Assembly: GCF_001620055.1 (NCBI RefSeq) | Contig: NZ_LQGY01000024.1 | Span: forward strand, 1-64,000 | Origin: Agromyces sp. NDB4Y10 | Lineage (GTDB): Bacteria; Actinomycetota; Actinomycetes; Actinomycetales; Microbacteriaceae | Direction of reading: 5' to 3' | Length of the DNA: 64,000 bases | Shown: in pieces, positions 8,340 through 18,378 of the stretch | How the letters are laid out: each line of letters opens with the position of its first letter | Position numbering within the stretch: position 1 is the first letter of the stretch | The notes under the pieces: model-generated | The model's input: the letters and a program-made list of their open reading frames with translations, nothing else | The model's database searches: none | What the model was told of the DNA's origin: nothing | Program-made: the position numbers and the translations under genes

Positions 8340-10106
8340 TCAGGACCCGAGGGCCGCGACCACGCCGTCGATCGGCACGCTCGTGCGTTCCCCGGTCGCC
8401 CGGTCCCACACCTCGACGACGCCGTCGGCGACCCCGCGGCCGGCGATGACGATCTTCGGAACGCCGATGAGCTCGGCGTCGGCGAACTTCACGCCCGGCG
8501 AGAGCTTCGGACGGTCGTCGAAGAGGACCTCGAACCGGGCCGCCTCGAGGTCGGCGACGATGCGCTCGGCCGCCTCGAACGCCGCGGCGTCCTTGCCGGT
8601 CGCGAGCACGTGCACGTCGAAGGGGGCGACGGCGGCGGGCCAGATGAGGCCCTTGTCGTCGTTGTGCAGCTCGGCGATGATCGCCAGGATGCGGGTCACG
8701 CCGATCCCGTACGAGCCCATGGTCACGGTGGCGAGCTTGCCGTTCTCGTCGAGCACCTTGAGGCCGAGCGCGTCGGCGTACTTGCGGCCCAGCTGGAACA
8801 CGTGGCCGATCTCCATGCCGCGGGCGAGCTCCACCGGTCCCGAGCCGTCGGGGGCCGGGTCGCCGGCGCGCACGTTCGCCGCCTCGACGGTGCCGTCGGC
8901 GACGAAGTCGCGTCCCGCGACGAGGCCGAACACGTGCTTCTCGTCGAGGTTGGCCCCGGTGATCCACTCGGTGCCGTCGACGACGCGCGGGTCGACGAGG
9001 TAGCGGATGCCGGTGACGGACTCGGCCCCGAGCACGGCTCCGTCGGGCGACCACGGCCCGATGTAGCCCTTGACCAGCCCGGGATTGCGCGCGAAGTCCT
9101 CCTCGGTCGCGGCCTCGACCTCGGCCGGCGCGAAGGCCACCTCGACGCGCTTGGCGTCGACCTCGCGGTCGCCCGGGATGCCGACGACGACGAGCTCGCG
9201 CGTGCCATCCGGGTGGGTGAGGGCGAGCACCACGTTCTTCAGCGTGTCGGCCGCCGTCCACGGGCGCCCGTCGGGGCGCGGGTAGCGGTCGTTGGCGAGG
9301 TCGACGAGCGTCTGGATCGTCGGCGTGTTCGGCGAGTCGAGGATCACCGCGGGCGGCAGGTCGTCGAACGGGATCGGCTCGGGCGCGACGGTCGTGAACG
9401 CCTCGACGTTGGCGGCGTAGCCGCCGGCCGAGCGGACGAAGGTGTCCTCGCCGACGGGAGTGGGGTGGAGGAACTCCTCGCTCTTGGACCCGCCCATGGC
9501 GCCGGCGTCGGCCTGCACGATCACGTAGTCGAGGCCGAGGCGCTGGAAGATGCGCTCGTAGGCGTCGCGCTGCGCCTGGTACGACGCGTCGAGGCCCGCA
9601 TCGCTCACGTCGAACGAGTACGCGTCCTTCATCGTGAACTCACGGCCCCGGAGGAGGCCCGCGCGCGGACGCGCCTCGTCGCGGTACTTGTCCTGGATCT
9701 GGTAGATCGTGAGCGGCAGTTCCTTGTACGAGGAGTAGAGGTCCTTCACGAGCAGCGTGAAGACCTCCTCGTGCGTGGGCGCCAGGAGGTAGTCGGCGTC
9801 CTTGCGGTCCTTCAACCGGAACAGCGCGTCGCCGTACTCGGTCCACCGGCCGGTCTGCTCGTACGGCTCACGCGGGAGCAGCGCCGGGAAGTGCACCTCG
9901 TGCGCGCCCGCCCGCTCCATCTCCTCGCGGATGACGCGCTCGATCTTCGCCTTCACCCGCAGGCCGAGCGGCAGCCAGGCGAACACGCCGGGCGCCTGCC
10001 GGCGGATGTAGCCGGCGCGGACGAGCAGCTTATGGCTCGTGACCTCCGCGTCGGCGGGGTCTTCGCGGAGCGTGCGGAGGAAGAAGTTCGTCAGGCGTGT
10101 GGGCAC
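8340..10106 (-). CDS. proS: Prolyl-tRNA synthetase
   Basis: This 588-residue class II aminoacyl-tRNA synthetase charges tRNA-Pro with proline. Class II motifs are visible: motif 1/2 in the N-terminal third ([53 protein letters not shown]) and motif 3 in [17 protein letters not shown]. Between motifs 2 and 3 lies a large insertion domain of the bacterial editing type (residues about 230-400, which removes mischarged alanine). An anticodon-binding domain ends the protein. The start is the GTG at 10106; a TAGAAT box six bases upstream implies leaderless expression. The next gene upstream is ispG with a 40-base gap. Confidence 0.96.
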   Translation of the reverse strand: MPTRLTNFFLRTLREDPADAEVTSHKLLVRAGYIRRQAPGVFAWLPLGLRVKAKIERVIREEMERAGAHEVHFPALLPREPYEQTGRWTEYGDALFRLKDRKDADYLLAPTHEEVFTLLVKDLYSSYKELPLTIYQIQDKYRDEARPRAGLLRGREFTMKDAYSFDVSDAGLDASYQAQRDAYERIFQRLGLDYVIVQADAGAMGGSKSEEFLHPTPVGEDTFVRSAGGYAANVEAFTTVAPEPIPFDDLPPAVILDSPNTPTIQTLVDLANDRYPRPDGRPWTAADTLKNVVLALTHPDGTRELVVVGIPGDREVDAKRVEVAFAPAEVEAATEEDFARNPGLVKGYIGPWSPDGAVLGAESVTGIRYLVDPRVVDGTEWITGANLDEKHVFGLVAGRDFVADGTVEAANVRAGDPAPDGSGPVELARGMEIGHVFQLGRKYADALGLKVLDENGKLATVTMGSYGIGVTRILAIIAELHNDDKGLIWPAAVAPFDVHVLATGKDAAAFEAAERIVADLEAARFEVLFDDRPKLSPGVKFADAELIGVPKIVIAGRGVADGVVEVWDRATGERTSVPIDGVVAALGS

Positions 10107-10118
10107 CCGGGAATTCTA
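10107..10118 (-). promoter_or_regulatory. -10 element of a leaderless promoter (proS)
   Basis: On the minus strand TAGAAT (10118-10113) is followed by six bases and the GTG at 10106. This is one of the best -10 matches in the series and leaves no room for a ribosome site. Confidence 0.6.
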
Positions 10119-10146
10119 CCGACGGCGGATGCCGCGCCCGGACCGA

Positions 10147-11298
10147 TCAGGACGTGACGACCTGCGGGGTGCCGACGGGCGCGTCGGCGCCCATCTCGTC
10201 GGCGATGCGGTTCGCCTCGGCGATGAGGGTCTGGACGATCTCGGACTCGGGGACGGTCTTGATGACCTCGCCCTTGACGAAGATCTGGCCCTTGCCGTTG
10301 CCGGATGCGACGCCGAGGTCGGCTTCGCGGGCCTCGCCCGGGCCGTTGACGACGCAGCCCATGACCGCGACGCGCAGCGGCACGCTCATGCCCTCGAGGC
10401 CGTCGGTCACGTCGTTGGCGAGCTTGTACACGTCGACCTGGGCGCGGCCGCACGACGGGCACGACACGATCTCGAGCTTGCGCTCGCGGAGGTTCAGGGA
10501 CTGCAGGATCTGCAGGCCGACCTTCACCTCCTCGACGGGCGGCGCCGACAGGGACACGCGGATGGTGTCGCCGATGCCCTCGCCGAGCAGGATCCCGAAC
10601 GCGGTCGCCGACTTGATGGTGCCCTGGAACGCCGGGCCGGCCTCGGTCACGCCGAGGTGCAGCGGCCAGTCGCCCCGCTCCGCCAGCATCCGGTACGCCT
10701 TCACCATGACGATCGGGTCGTTGTGCTTGACCGAGATCTTGAAGTCGTGGAAGTCGTGCTCCTCGAACAGACTCGCCTCCCACACGGCCGACTCGACGAG
10801 CGCCTCGGCGGTCGCCTTGCCGTACTTCTGCAGCAGGCGCGGGTCGAGCGAGCCGGCGTTCACGCCGATGCGGATCGAGACGCCCGCCTCCTTGGCGCGC
10901 CGAGCGATCTCGCCGACCTGGTCGTCGAACTTGCGGATGTTGCCCGGGTTCACGCGCACCGCGGCGCAGCCGGCGTCGATGGCGGCGTACACGTAGTTCG
11001 GCTGGAAGTGGATGTCGGCGATGACCGGGATCTGGCTCTTCTTCGCGATGATCGGGAGCGCCTCGGCGTCGTCGCGGCTCGGCACGGCGACGCGGACGAT
11101 GTCGCAGCCGGAGGCGGTGAGCTCGGCGATCTGCTGGAGGGTCGCATTGATGTTCGGCGTCGGCGTGGTGGTCATCGACTGCACGCTCACGGGCGCGTCA
11201 CCGCCGACGAGCACCTTGCCCACCTTGATCTGGCGCGACTTGCGTCGGGGGGCCAGGACTTCGGGGACCTTCGGCATTCCGATATTCACAGCAGGCAC
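10147..11298 (-). CDS. ispG: 4-hydroxy-3-methylbut-2-enyl diphosphate synthase
   Basis: This 383-residue GcpE/IspG protein carries out the penultimate step of the methylerythritol phosphate route to isoprenoids. The N-terminal TIM barrel is seen in [22 protein letters not shown] and [17 protein letters not shown]. The C-terminal domain has the [4Fe-4S] ligands in SCPSCGR and in [13 protein letters not shown]. The start is a GTG at 11298, with TAAACT ending six bases upstream. Within the window it works in the same pathway as dxr (20901), with rseP and proS interspersed, a conserved actinobacterial neighbourhood. Confidence 0.96.
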   Translation of the reverse strand: MPAVNIGMPKVPEVLAPRRKSRQIKVGKVLVGGDAPVSVQSMTTTPTPNINATLQQIAELTASGCDIVRVAVPSRDDAEALPIIAKKSQIPVIADIHFQPNYVYAAIDAGCAAVRVNPGNIRKFDDQVGEIARRAKEAGVSIRIGVNAGSLDPRLLQKYGKATAEALVESAVWEASLFEEHDFHDFKISVKHNDPIVMVKAYRMLAERGDWPLHLGVTEAGPAFQGTIKSATAFGILLGEGIGDTIRVSLSAPPVEEVKVGLQILQSLNLRERKLEIVSCPSCGRAQVDVYKLANDVTDGLEGMSVPLRVAVMGCVVNGPGEAREADLGVASGNGKGQIFVKGEVIKTVPESEIVQTLIAEANRIADEMGADAPVGTPQVVTS

Positions 11299-11310
11299 GG
11301 TGTCAGTTTA
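11299..11310 (-). promoter_or_regulatory. -10 element of a leaderless promoter (ispG)
   Basis: TAAACT (11310-11305, minus strand), six bases, then the GTG at 11298. It has the same geometry as proS, rseP and dxr. Confidence 0.6.
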
Positions 11311-11364
11311 GGGCGGCCCCGCTGGGCGGCACCTCAATCGAACGGATGCTTCGCGGCCGGCGTC

Positions 11365-12468
11365 CTACCGCCCGGAATCCTCCCCGTCGCCGTCGCCGCG
11401 CGCCTCGGCGCGCTGCTTCGCCGCGGTGTTCGCCTCGCGGAGGCGACGGCCGATGCGGACGTCCTCCTTGCGCTTCTCCTCCGCCTTGTCCATCTTCCGG
11501 GTGTCCCGCGGCGGGAGCTGGATCCGCTCCTCGGCGGGGATCCCCGCCTGCAGTTCGCGTCCGCGCTCGAGCTCGGCGTCGAACTCCGCGCCGAACAGGA
11601 GGGCGTTGTTCGCGATCCAGAGCCACAGCAGGAACACGATGGCGCCCGCGAGCGACCCGTAGGTGCGGTCGTAGTTCGAGAAGTTGGCGACGTAGAGCGC
11701 GAAGCCCGCGGACGCGATGACCAGCACGATGATCGCCAGCAGCGCGCCGAGGCTGATCCAGCGGAACTTCGGCTGCTTGGCGTTGGGGGTCGCGTGGTAG
11801 AGCAGCGCGACGATGACGACGACGATGACCGCGAGCAACGGCCACTTCGCGATCTCCCAGACGATCCGGACGGACTCGCCCAGCCCGAGCGCCGACCCGA
11901 TGGCCTCGGTCACGGGTCCGGAGACGACGAGGATCACGGCGACCACGGCCACCAGCACGACGGCCGCGACGGTCACGCCGAGCTGGATCGGGCGGAGCTT
12001 CCAGAACGGCCGCCCCTCCTCGATCTCGTAGATGCGGTTCATGGCGCGGCCGAACGCGCCCACGTAGCCGGACGCGGACCACAGCGCGATCACGAGACCC
12101 GTGACGAAGCCGAGTCCGGCCGCCGGCGAGTCGGCGAAGTTCCGCAGCGGTTCGCTGAGCACCTGGAGCACCTCGGGCGGCGCCACGCCCTCGAGCACCC
12201 GCAGCAGCTCGTCGATCGCGCTGCCGCCCTGGCCGACGAGCGCGAGCAGCGACGTGAGCGCCAGCAGCCCCGGGAACAGCGCGAGCACACCGTAGTACGT
12301 GAGCGCGGCAGCACTGTCCTGGCACTGGTCGTCGACGAACTCCCGGAACGTCTTCCGGATCACGTACTTCCACGACCGCTTCGAGACCTCGGGCGGGGAG
12401 TCGGGCTTCCGCGCGTCCTCGGGGTCGGGAGCGATGCGATCGTCGTGGACGGCTTGTGCGTCGGTCAT
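11365..12468 (-). CDS. YihY/BrkB (UPF0761) family inner-membrane protein
   Basis: This 367-residue membrane protein has six hydrophobic segments and the YihY/BrkB signatures AALTYYGVLALFPGLLAL near the N-terminus, WSASGYVGAFGRAMNRIYE in the middle, and YGSLAGAIVFLLWLWIANNALLFGAEFDAELE near the end. A charged C-terminal tail of about 50 residues, rich in Lys, Arg and Glu, lies in the cytoplasm. The family was once called ribonuclease BN, which is now considered wrong; its real role is unsettled. The ATG at 12468 was chosen because the longer frame upstream lacks a ribosome site, while a weak -10-like CACGAT lies six bases before 12468. Confidence 0.85.
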   Translation of the reverse strand: MTDAQAVHDDRIAPDPEDARKPDSPPEVSKRSWKYVIRKTFREFVDDQCQDSAAALTYYGVLALFPGLLALTSLLALVGQGGSAIDELLRVLEGVAPPEVLQVLSEPLRNFADSPAAGLGFVTGLVIALWSASGYVGAFGRAMNRIYEIEEGRPFWKLRPIQLGVTVAAVVLVAVVAVILVVSGPVTEAIGSALGLGESVRIVWEIAKWPLLAVIVVVIVALLYHATPNAKQPKFRWISLGALLAIIVLVIASAGFALYVANFSNYDRTYGSLAGAIVFLLWLWIANNALLFGAEFDAELERGRELQAGIPAEERIQLPPRDTRKMDKAEEKRKEDVRIGRRLREANTAAKQRAEARGDGDGEDSGR

Positions 12469-12560
12469 CCCACCATCGTGCGCACCGCACCTCGGCGCCC
12501 GCGAGGGACTGGCGGACACGGCACGGGGCATCTATCCTGCGCGCGGACGGCCCCGCCGAT

Positions 12561-13202
12561 TCACTCGCAGACGTCGGTGTAGACGGGCGCGCGGACGACG
12601 ACGACCGTGGAGCTGCCGTCGACCTCGACGCCCTGCGTGCCGACCGTCTCGGCCATCGCCGAGTTGCAGGCCGACCTCTCGAGGCCGGCCGGGACGGGAT
12701 CGCCGACCCGGATGCCGTCGATCGCGAGGAGGTCGATTCCGCCCGCCGACGCGGACTCGAGCCGGACGCCCCAGGTCGGCGCATCGGGGACGTCGGCCAC
12801 CATACCGGCGGGGAACTCCTCGATGGCGAGGCCGTCCCAGCGGTGCAGCGTGCCCATGCCCTCGGTGTACCGGGACTCGTAGGTCTCGACGACGGGGTCC
12901 CCGAGCAGCTCGGTGAGCCGGGCGAGCGCGGCGTCGACCGGGTCGGCGTAGGCATCCCGCGTGTCCCGCACCGGTGCGCCGGAGGCGTCGAGGTACTCGA
13001 CCGCGTCCGCGCGGACGAGGATGGCGGCGACCTCCCCGCCGTCGGCGTCGGGCGTCGGCGTCTCGGTGACCGGCGTCTCGGCCGGCGTCGGCGTCGGCGT
13101 GGTGGCGGGGGCTGTTGCGGGCTCGGCCGTGCACCCGACGAGCGCGAGGCCCGCGATCAGCACGAGGGTGGCCAGAGCGGTGCGGCGCGCGGGTCGGGTC
13201 AA
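12561..13202 (-). CDS. Putative lipoprotein, function unknown
   Basis: This 213-residue protein has a classic lipoprotein signal: positive TRPARRTALATL, a hydrophobic core, then LALVGC with the modified Cys near residue 23. A 40-residue Thr/Pro-rich linker (TPTPTPAETPVTETPTPDADGG) follows. The mature domain contains segments such as WGVRLESASAGGIDLLAIDGIRVGDPVPAG that suggest a small beta-rich domain. I do not recognise the family. The start is the TTG at 13202, supported by CAGGAG six bases upstream; a longer open frame beyond it lacks such a site. It is followed by the YihY gene on the same strand. Confidence 0.72.
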   Translation of the reverse strand: MTRPARRTALATLVLIAGLALVGCTAEPATAPATTPTPTPAETPVTETPTPDADGGEVAAILVRADAVEYLDASGAPVRDTRDAYADPVDAALARLTELLGDPVVETYESRYTEGMGTLHRWDGLAIEEFPAGMVADVPDAPTWGVRLESASAGGIDLLAIDGIRVGDPVPAGLERSACNSAMAETVGTQGVEVDGSSTVVVVRAPVYTDVCE

Positions 13203-13253
13203 CGGAGCTCCTGTTCGGAAGGGCGGTGGGGAACCGTCGACGCCAGCATGGCA

Positions 13254-13283
13254 GCGGGGGTGCGCCGGCCGGCGCACCCCCGC
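13254..13283. terminator. Perfect 30-bp palindrome acting as terminator of the CoA-transferase operon
   Basis: GCGGGGGTGCGCCGG and its exact reverse complement abut with no spacer (13254-13283), giving a potential 13-bp stem with a 4-base loop. It lies 28 bases beyond the stop of the CoA-transferase beta gene and just upstream of the lipoprotein start. A terminator is the simplest reading; a protein-binding site is possible. Confidence 0.7.
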
Positions 13284-13310
13284 GTCACGGATCGGTATCG
13301 CTTCCCCGCT

Positions 13311-13961
13311 TCACGCGAGCGCGGCCACCGCGGACGTGTCGAGCGGCGGCTGGGTCTTCTCGACGACCTCGTCGACGGTCACGCCGGGCGCGAGCTCGAC
13401 GAGTTTGAGCCCGTCGGGCGTCACGTCGATCACGGCGAGGTCGGTGATGATGCGGTCGACGACGCCCCTGCCGGTGAGCGGCAGCGAGCAGGAGTCGACG
13501 ATCTTCGGCGAGCCGTCCTTCGCGACGTGCTCCATGAGTACGATGCGGCGTCGTGCACCGTGCACGAGGTCCATCGCGCCGCCCGGGCCCTTGACCATCT
13601 TCCCCGGGATCATCCAGTTGGCGAGGTCGCCGTCCTTCGACACCTGCATCGCGCCGAGGATCGCCGCGTCGACCTTGCCGCCGCGGATCATGCCGAAGCT
13701 CGTGGCCGAGTCGAAGTAGGCCGCGCCGGGCAGCACGGTGACGGTCTCCTTGCCGGCGTTGATCAGATCGGGGTCGACCTGGTCCTCGGTCGGGTACGGA
13801 CCGACGCCGAGGATGCCGTTCTCGGATTGCAGCACCACGGTGACGCCGTCGGGCACGTAGTTCGGCACGAGCGTGGGCAGGCCGATGCCGAGGTTGACGT
13901 ACGAGCCGTCGCCGAGCTCCTTCGCCGCACGCGCGGCCATCTCGAGGCGGGTGAGCGCCAT
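13311..13961 (-). CDS. scoB: 3-oxoacid CoA-transferase, subunit B
   Basis: This 216-residue beta subunit of succinyl-CoA:3-ketoacid CoA-transferase has the family pattern [22 protein letters not shown] and the catalytic-glutamate segment [43 protein letters not shown] follows. With subunit A it moves CoA from succinyl-CoA to acetoacetate. The ATG at 13961 lies 2 bases after the stop of scoA, with GAGGGGA overlapping the end of scoA as ribosome site, so the two are translationally coupled. It is followed by the palindrome at 13254-13283. Confidence 0.92.
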   Translation of the reverse strand: MALTRLEMAARAAKELGDGSYVNLGIGLPTLVPNYVPDGVTVVLQSENGILGVGPYPTEDQVDPDLINAGKETVTVLPGAAYFDSATSFGMIRGGKVDAAILGAMQVSKDGDLANWMIPGKMVKGPGGAMDLVHGARRRIVLMEHVAKDGSPKIVDSCSLPLTGRGVVDRIITDLAVIDVTPDGLKLVELAPGVTVDEVVEKTQPPLDTSAVAALA

Positions 13962-13963
13962 GG

Positions 13964-14737
13964 TCAGTTCCCCTCTCGCACGGTGCGGCGTTCGATGCGC
14001 TTCTCGATGTCGGCGCCGACCTCGACGACGCGGTCGACGAAGATGCCCGGCAGGTGCACGGCGTCGGGGTCGATCTCGCCGGGCTCGACGAGTTCCTCGA
14101 CCTGGGCGATGCAGATCCGGCCGGCCATCGCGGCCAGCGGCGAGAAGTTCCGCGCCGACTTGTCGAACACGAGGTTGCCGTGCCGGTCGCCCTTCAGCGC
14201 GTGCACGAGCGCGAAGTCGGTGGTGATGGCCTCCTCGAGCACGAACTCGTGCTCCTCGCCGCGCACCGTGAACGTCTGCACGGGCTTCGGCTTCGACGCG
14301 ACCGCGATCGAACCGTCGGCCCCGTACTTCTGCGGGAGTCCGCCCTCGGCGACCTGCGTGCCGACGCCGGTCTGCGTGTAGAACGCGGCGATGCCCGCGC
14401 CGCCCGCGCGGAGCTTCTCGGCGAGCGTGCCCTGCGGGGTGAGTTCGAGCTCGAGTTCGCCCGAGAGGTACTGCCGCTCGAACTCCTTGTTCTCGCCGAC
14501 GTACGACGAGGTCATCTTCCGGATGAGTCCGGCGCCGAGGAGCACGCCGAGACCCCAGTCGTCGACGCCGCAGTTGTTCGAGACGACCGACAGGTCGCCG
14601 ACCTTCCGCTCGAGGAGGGCCTGGATCAGCACCATGGGGATGCCGCAGAGCCCGAACCCGCCGACGGCGAGCGACGCGCCGTGCGGGATGTCGGCGACGG
14701 CCTCCTCGGCCGATCCGACGGTCTTGTCCAGTGTCAT
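13964..14737 (-). CDS. scoA: 3-oxoacid CoA-transferase, subunit A
   Basis: This 257-residue alpha subunit starts with the CoA-transferase signature [21 protein letters not shown] (residues 18-38), then [15 protein letters not shown] and [48 protein letters not shown]. The AHELAGNLVF-like block is here [23 protein letters not shown]. The product pairs with ScoB to form the active tetramer. An AGGAGG-like ribosome site precedes the ATG at 14737. The neighbours are a 3-hydroxybutyrate-dehydrogenase-like gene upstream on the same strand and, beyond it, a divergent thiolase, which together complete ketone-body oxidation. Confidence 0.93.
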   Translation of the reverse strand: MTLDKTVGSAEEAVADIPHGASLAVGGFGLCGIPMVLIQALLERKVGDLSVVSNNCGVDDWGLGVLLGAGLIRKMTSSYVGENKEFERQYLSGELELELTPQGTLAEKLRAGGAGIAAFYTQTGVGTQVAEGGLPQKYGADGSIAVASKPKPVQTFTVRGEEHEFVLEEAITTDFALVHALKGDRHGNLVFDKSARNFSPLAAMAGRICIAQVEELVEPGEIDPDAVHLPGIFVDRVVEVGADIEKRIERRTVREGN

Positions 14738-14853
14738 CGTGTGACCTCCTTGTCAGCGATTCGCGACCGCGGGGCGCCGGCATCCGTTCTGCGAACGCCG
14801 CGACCCGATCGCGAGGGTACAGGGCCGCGGGCCGGTCGGGCAGCCGCCGCGGC

Positions 14854-15600
14854 TCACCGGGCGCTCCAACCGCCGTCCATCGTGTAGCTCGCGCCCGTGA
14901 CCATGCGGGCGTCGTCGCTCGCGAGCCAGCGCACGAGGCTCGCCACCTCGCCGGGCTCGACGAGCTGCTTGATCGCCGATTCGGTGAGCATGACCCGCTC
15001 GACGACGTCCTCCTCGGGGATGCCGTGCACCGCCGCCTGGTCGGCGATCTGCCGCTCGACGAGCGGGGTCCGCACGTACCCCGGATTCACGCAGTTCGAG
15101 GTGACGCCGTGGCGTCCGGCCTCGAGCGCGGTCGCCTTCGACAGGCCCTCGAGGCCGTGCTTGGCCGACACGTACGCGGACTTGTACGGCGACGCGCGGA
15201 GCCCGTGCACGCTCGAGACGTTGACGATCCGCCCGAACCCCCGCTCGTACATGGCCGGCAGCGCGGCGCGGATGAGCAGGAACGGCGCCTCGAGCATGAC
15301 CCGCAGGAGCAGCGAGAACCGCTCCGGCTCGAACTGCTCGATGGGGCGAACGTGCTGCAGCCCCGCGTTGTTCACGAGGATGTCGACGTCGAGGGAGAGG
15401 TCCGCGAGCGCGGCGGTGTCGCCGAGGTCGACGGTCCAGGCCTCGCCGCCGAGCCGCGTTGCGACGGCCGCCGCGGCCTCGCCGTCGAGGTCGGCGATGA
15501 TGACGTGGGCGCCGGCATCGGCGAGGGTCTCGGCGCAGGCGAGCCCGATGCCGCTCGCCCCGCCGGTCACGAGCGCGCGCCGTCCGGTCAGTGAGGTCAT
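14854..15600 (-). CDS. SDR oxidoreductase, probable 3-hydroxybutyrate dehydrogenase
   Basis: This 248-residue short-chain dehydrogenase has the NAD-binding motif TGGASGIG (residues 11-18), the NNAG motif, the catalytic Ser in NVSSVHG and YxxxK in YVSAKHG. The C-terminal portion ([37 protein letters not shown]) closely follows bacterial 3-hydroxybutyrate dehydrogenases of the BdhA type. These oxidise D-3-hydroxybutyrate to acetoacetate. Its position beside scoAB, which takes acetoacetate onward, supports that choice over generic SDRs. The ATG at 15600 has GGAAG upstream. A 116-base gap to scoA leaves room for a separate promoter. Confidence 0.8.
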   Translation of the reverse strand: MTSLTGRRALVTGGASGIGLACAETLADAGAHVIIADLDGEAAAAVATRLGGEAWTVDLGDTAALADLSLDVDILVNNAGLQHVRPIEQFEPERFSLLLRVMLEAPFLLIRAALPAMYERGFGRIVNVSSVHGLRASPYKSAYVSAKHGLEGLSKATALEAGRHGVTSNCVNPGYVRTPLVERQIADQAAVHGIPEEDVVERVMLTESAIKQLVEPGEVASLVRWLASDDARMVTGASYTMDGGWSAR

Positions 15601-15784
15601 GCGTCTTCCGTTCCTCGGGGCAACCGCCGCGGCAGCCGCCGCTCCAGTGCGACTTCCGCCACCGTACCGATGTGCGTCCACGCAGAGTCAAGGCGGAGAT
15701 TCGCAGTACGGATGTGCAGTCCTGTGCATCGTCGATCGGGGGCCTCGGCGGCCGCACGGCGGCGGCGGCGACCCTCCGCGGGCA

Positions 15785-15813
15785 TAGACTCGAAGCATCC
15801 CGAGACGAAGGAG
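15785..15813 (+). promoter_or_regulatory. -10 element and ribosome site of the thiolase gene
   Basis: TAGACT (15785-15790) is a plausible -10 box, and AAGGAG (15808-15813) lies 10 bases before the ATG at 15824. Unlike many neighbours this gene therefore has a leader. The 223-base divergent gap 15601-15823 probably carries both promoters; no operator was recognised. Confidence 0.4.
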
Positions 15814-15823
15814 TCCACCCGAC

Positions 15824-17008
15824 ATGAGCTTCCCCGACGTCGTCATCGTCGCCGGCGCCCGCACCCCGTTCGGCCGCATCGCCGGCAGCCTCGGCACCCG
15901 CACCGCCGTCGAACTCGGCACCGTCGCCATCCGCGGCGCCCTCGAGAAGGCCGGCGTCTCCCCCGACGACGTCGACGCCGTCATCATGGGCCAGGTGCTC
16001 CAGGCGGGGGCCGGGCAGAATCCCGCGAAGCAGTCAGCGGTCGCCGCGGGCATCCCGTGGCGCGTGCCCGCGATGACCATCAACAAGGTCTGCCTCTCCG
16101 GTCTCGTCGCGGTGACGGATGCCGCGCGCATGATCCGACTCGGCGAGGCCGACGTCGTCGTCGCCGGCGGCCAGGAGTCGATGACCAACGCGCCCCACGT
16201 GCTGCCCGGCTCCCGGAAGGGCCACCTCTACGGATCGATCGAACTGCTCGACACCACCGCGCACGACGGGCTGACCGATGCCTTCGACCACGAGTCGATG
16301 GGCTCCTCGACCGAGCGCTTCAACGAACGCTACGGACTCGGGCGCGCCGAACAGGACGAGATCGCCGCGGCCTCCCACGTGCGCGCGGGCCGCGCCCAGG
16401 CCGACGGCCTCTTCGACGACGAGATCGTGCCCGTCGAGATCCCGCAGCGCAAGGGCGACCCCGTGGTCGTCACGACCGACGAGGGCGTCCGCCCCGACTC
16501 CACGCCCGAGACGCTCGCCAGGCTCCGCCCGGCGTTCGCCGAGGGCGGCGCCATCACCGCCGGCAACTCCTCGCCCATCTCCGACGGCGCGGCGGCCGTG
16601 GTCGTCGCGAGCCGCGCGTGGGCCGAGGAGCGCGGCCTGCCCTGGCTCGCCGTCGTGGGGGCCTCCGGTCAGGTCGCCGGTCCCGACAACTCCCTGCACT
16701 CGCAGCCGTCCAACGCGATCGCCGCTGCGCTCGACCGTGCCGGATGGTCGGCCGGCGACCTCGACCTCGTCGAGATCAACGAGGCGTTCGCGGCGGTGTC
16801 GCTGCAGTCGATGAAGGACCTCTCGCTCGACCACGAGAAGGTCAACGTCCACGGCGGCGCGATCGCCCTGGGGCACCCCATCGGCGCGTCCGGGGCCCGC
16901 CTCGCGCTCCACGCGGCGCTCGAACTGGCCCGCCGCGGCGACGGCCGGGCCGCCGTGGCGCTCTGCGGAGGCGGCGGCCAGGGCGAGGCGCTGCTGCTGT
17001 CCCGCTAG
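15824..17008 (+). CDS. Acetyl-CoA C-acetyltransferase (thiolase)
   Basis: This 394-residue thiolase II has all catalytic signatures: nucleophilic Cys90 in [10 protein letters not shown], the NEAFA motif ([11 protein letters not shown]), the His of [16 protein letters not shown] and the second Cys in [11 protein letters not shown]. It interconverts two acetyl-CoA with acetoacetyl-CoA. Next to 3-hydroxybutyrate dehydrogenase and CoA-transferase, the degradative direction is most likely: 3-hydroxybutyrate to acetoacetate to acetoacetyl-CoA to acetyl-CoA. A biosynthetic role in polyhydroxybutyrate cannot be excluded, but no phaB or phaC is in the window. Confidence 0.94.
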   Translation: MSFPDVVIVAGARTPFGRIAGSLGTRTAVELGTVAIRGALEKAGVSPDDVDAVIMGQVLQAGAGQNPAKQSAVAAGIPWRVPAMTINKVCLSGLVAVTDAARMIRLGEADVVVAGGQESMTNAPHVLPGSRKGHLYGSIELLDTTAHDGLTDAFDHESMGSSTERFNERYGLGRAEQDEIAAASHVRAGRAQADGLFDDEIVPVEIPQRKGDPVVVTTDEGVRPDSTPETLARLRPAFAEGGAITAGNSSPISDGAAAVVVASRAWAEERGLPWLAVVGASGQVAGPDNSLHSQPSNAIAAALDRAGWSAGDLDLVEINEAFAAVSLQSMKDLSLDHEKVNVHGGAIALGHPIGASGARLALHAALELARRGDGRAAVALCGGGGQGEALLLSR

Positions 17009-17097
17009 GTCCGTTCCGACCGGGTGACGCGTCCGCGTCGTCGCTGAGGCATGATGTCAGCACGACGCGGGCGCGCGCCCGCCCCGAGAGGGGTCGT

Positions 17098-18378
17098 ATG
17101 AGCGAGACCACCACCGACGACGCCGGGCACGCGGCATCCGTGCCGGCACGGCTCGATCACCGCATCCGTCGCATGACCGGGCGCGACCCGGACGAGCCGC
17201 ACCGCTCGGCCACGCCGCTCGAGCTGTTCTTCGACCTGGTCTTCGTCGTCGCGTTCGCCCAGGCCGGAACCGAGACCGCCCACCTCCTCGAGCTCGGCCA
17301 CGTCGTGCCCGCCGTGTTCGGGTTCGTGTTCGCAGTGTTCGCGATCTCGTGGGCGTGGATCAACTACGCGTGGCTCGCCTCGGCGTACGACAACGACGAC
17401 GTCTTCTTCCGCGTCGCCACCATGGTCGTGATGATCGGCGTGATCCTGCTCGCGCTCGGCATTCCCGCCACCTTCGACTCGATCGACGCGGGCGGCGAAC
17501 TCGAGAACACGGTGGTCGTCATCGGCTACGTGATCATGCGCGTGGCCGTGCTCGCGCTCTGGCTCCGGGCGGCCCGCCACGACCCGGCGCATCGGCGCAC
17601 CGCGATCCGGTACGCGGTGCTCATCGCCATCGCGCAGGCCGGCTGGATCGCACTGCTCATCGTCGACCCGCCGCTCGAGGGCGCCATCGTCGCCTGGGTC
17701 CTGCTCGTCGCCTTCGAGATGGCCGGGCCGATCATCGCCGAGCACGCCGGCACCGGCACCCCGTGGCACGCGCACCACATCGCCGAGCGGTACGGCCTGC
17801 TCGTGATCATCACGCTCGGCGAGGTCGTCCTCGGCACCATCCTCGCCATCAGCGCCGTGGTGGAGGAACAGGGATGGGACCTCGAGGCGGTCCTCGTCAC
17901 CGTGGGCGGCACGATGCTCGCGTTCGGCCTGTGGTGGGTGTACTTCATCATGCCGTCGGGCAGCGTGCTCGCACGCCACCGCGAACGCGGCTTCGTCTGG
18001 GGATACGGGCACATCGTGATCTTCGCCTCGATCGCGGCCACCGGGGCCGGGCTCCACGTCGCCGCCTACGTCATCGAGGGCGTGGCGCACATCGACGACA
18101 CCGCCGCGCTGCTCACGGTCGTCGTCCCGGTGGCCGTGTTCTCGGTCGCGCTCTTCACGCTCTACAGCCTGCTGCTCCGGGAGTTCGACCCCTTCCACAT
18201 CGGCCTGTTCGTCGCGAGCCTCGCCCCGCTCGCCGGCGCGGTCTGGGCCGTCGCCGCCGGGGCGAGCATGGGCACGGGCATCGTGCTCGCGGCGCTCTCG
18301 CCGGTGGTCGTCATCGTCGGCTACGAGACGGTCGGGCACCGCCACCAGGCGGACGCCCTCCGACGCTCGCTGGCCTGA
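17098..18378 (+). CDS. Low temperature requirement protein A (LtrA) family membrane protein
   Basis: This 426-residue protein has about ten to twelve membrane segments and the LtrA motifs TPLELFFDLVFVVAFAQ near residue 39 and HIAERYGLLVIITLGEVVLG near residue 223. LtrA was named from a cold-sensitive Listeria mutant; the biochemical role is unknown. GAGAGGGG before the ATG at 17098 is a clear ribosome site. Its stop (18376-18378) directly abuts the stop of converging rseP (18379-18381), so there is no intergenic space for a terminator on either side. Confidence 0.82.
   Translation: MSETTTDDAGHAASVPARLDHRIRRMTGRDPDEPHRSATPLELFFDLVFVVAFAQAGTETAHLLELGHVVPAVFGFVFAVFAISWAWINYAWLASAYDNDDVFFRVATMVVMIGVILLALGIPATFDSIDAGGELENTVVVIGYVIMRVAVLALWLRAARHDPAHRRTAIRYAVLIAIAQAGWIALLIVDPPLEGAIVAWVLLVAFEMAGPIIAEHAGTGTPWHAHHIAERYGLLVIITLGEVVLGTILAISAVVEEQGWDLEAVLVTVGGTMLAFGLWWVYFIMPSGSVLARHRERGFVWGYGHIVIFASIAATGAGLHVAAYVIEGVAHIDDTAALLTVVVPVAVFSVALFTLYSLLLREFDPFHIGLFVASLAPLAGAVWAVAAGASMGTGIVLAALSPVVVIVGYETVGHRHQADALRRSLA

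Noticed and set aside
10039-12582. Long plus-strand open frame over ispG and the YihY gene
   Set aside because: The product has the repetitive Arg/Asp/His composition of antisense frames, and both minus-strand genes have complete family signatures.
14738-14853. Riboswitch or attenuator upstream of scoA
   Set aside because: The gap has G/C-rich inverted segments but no recognisable aptamer, leader peptide or terminator pair.
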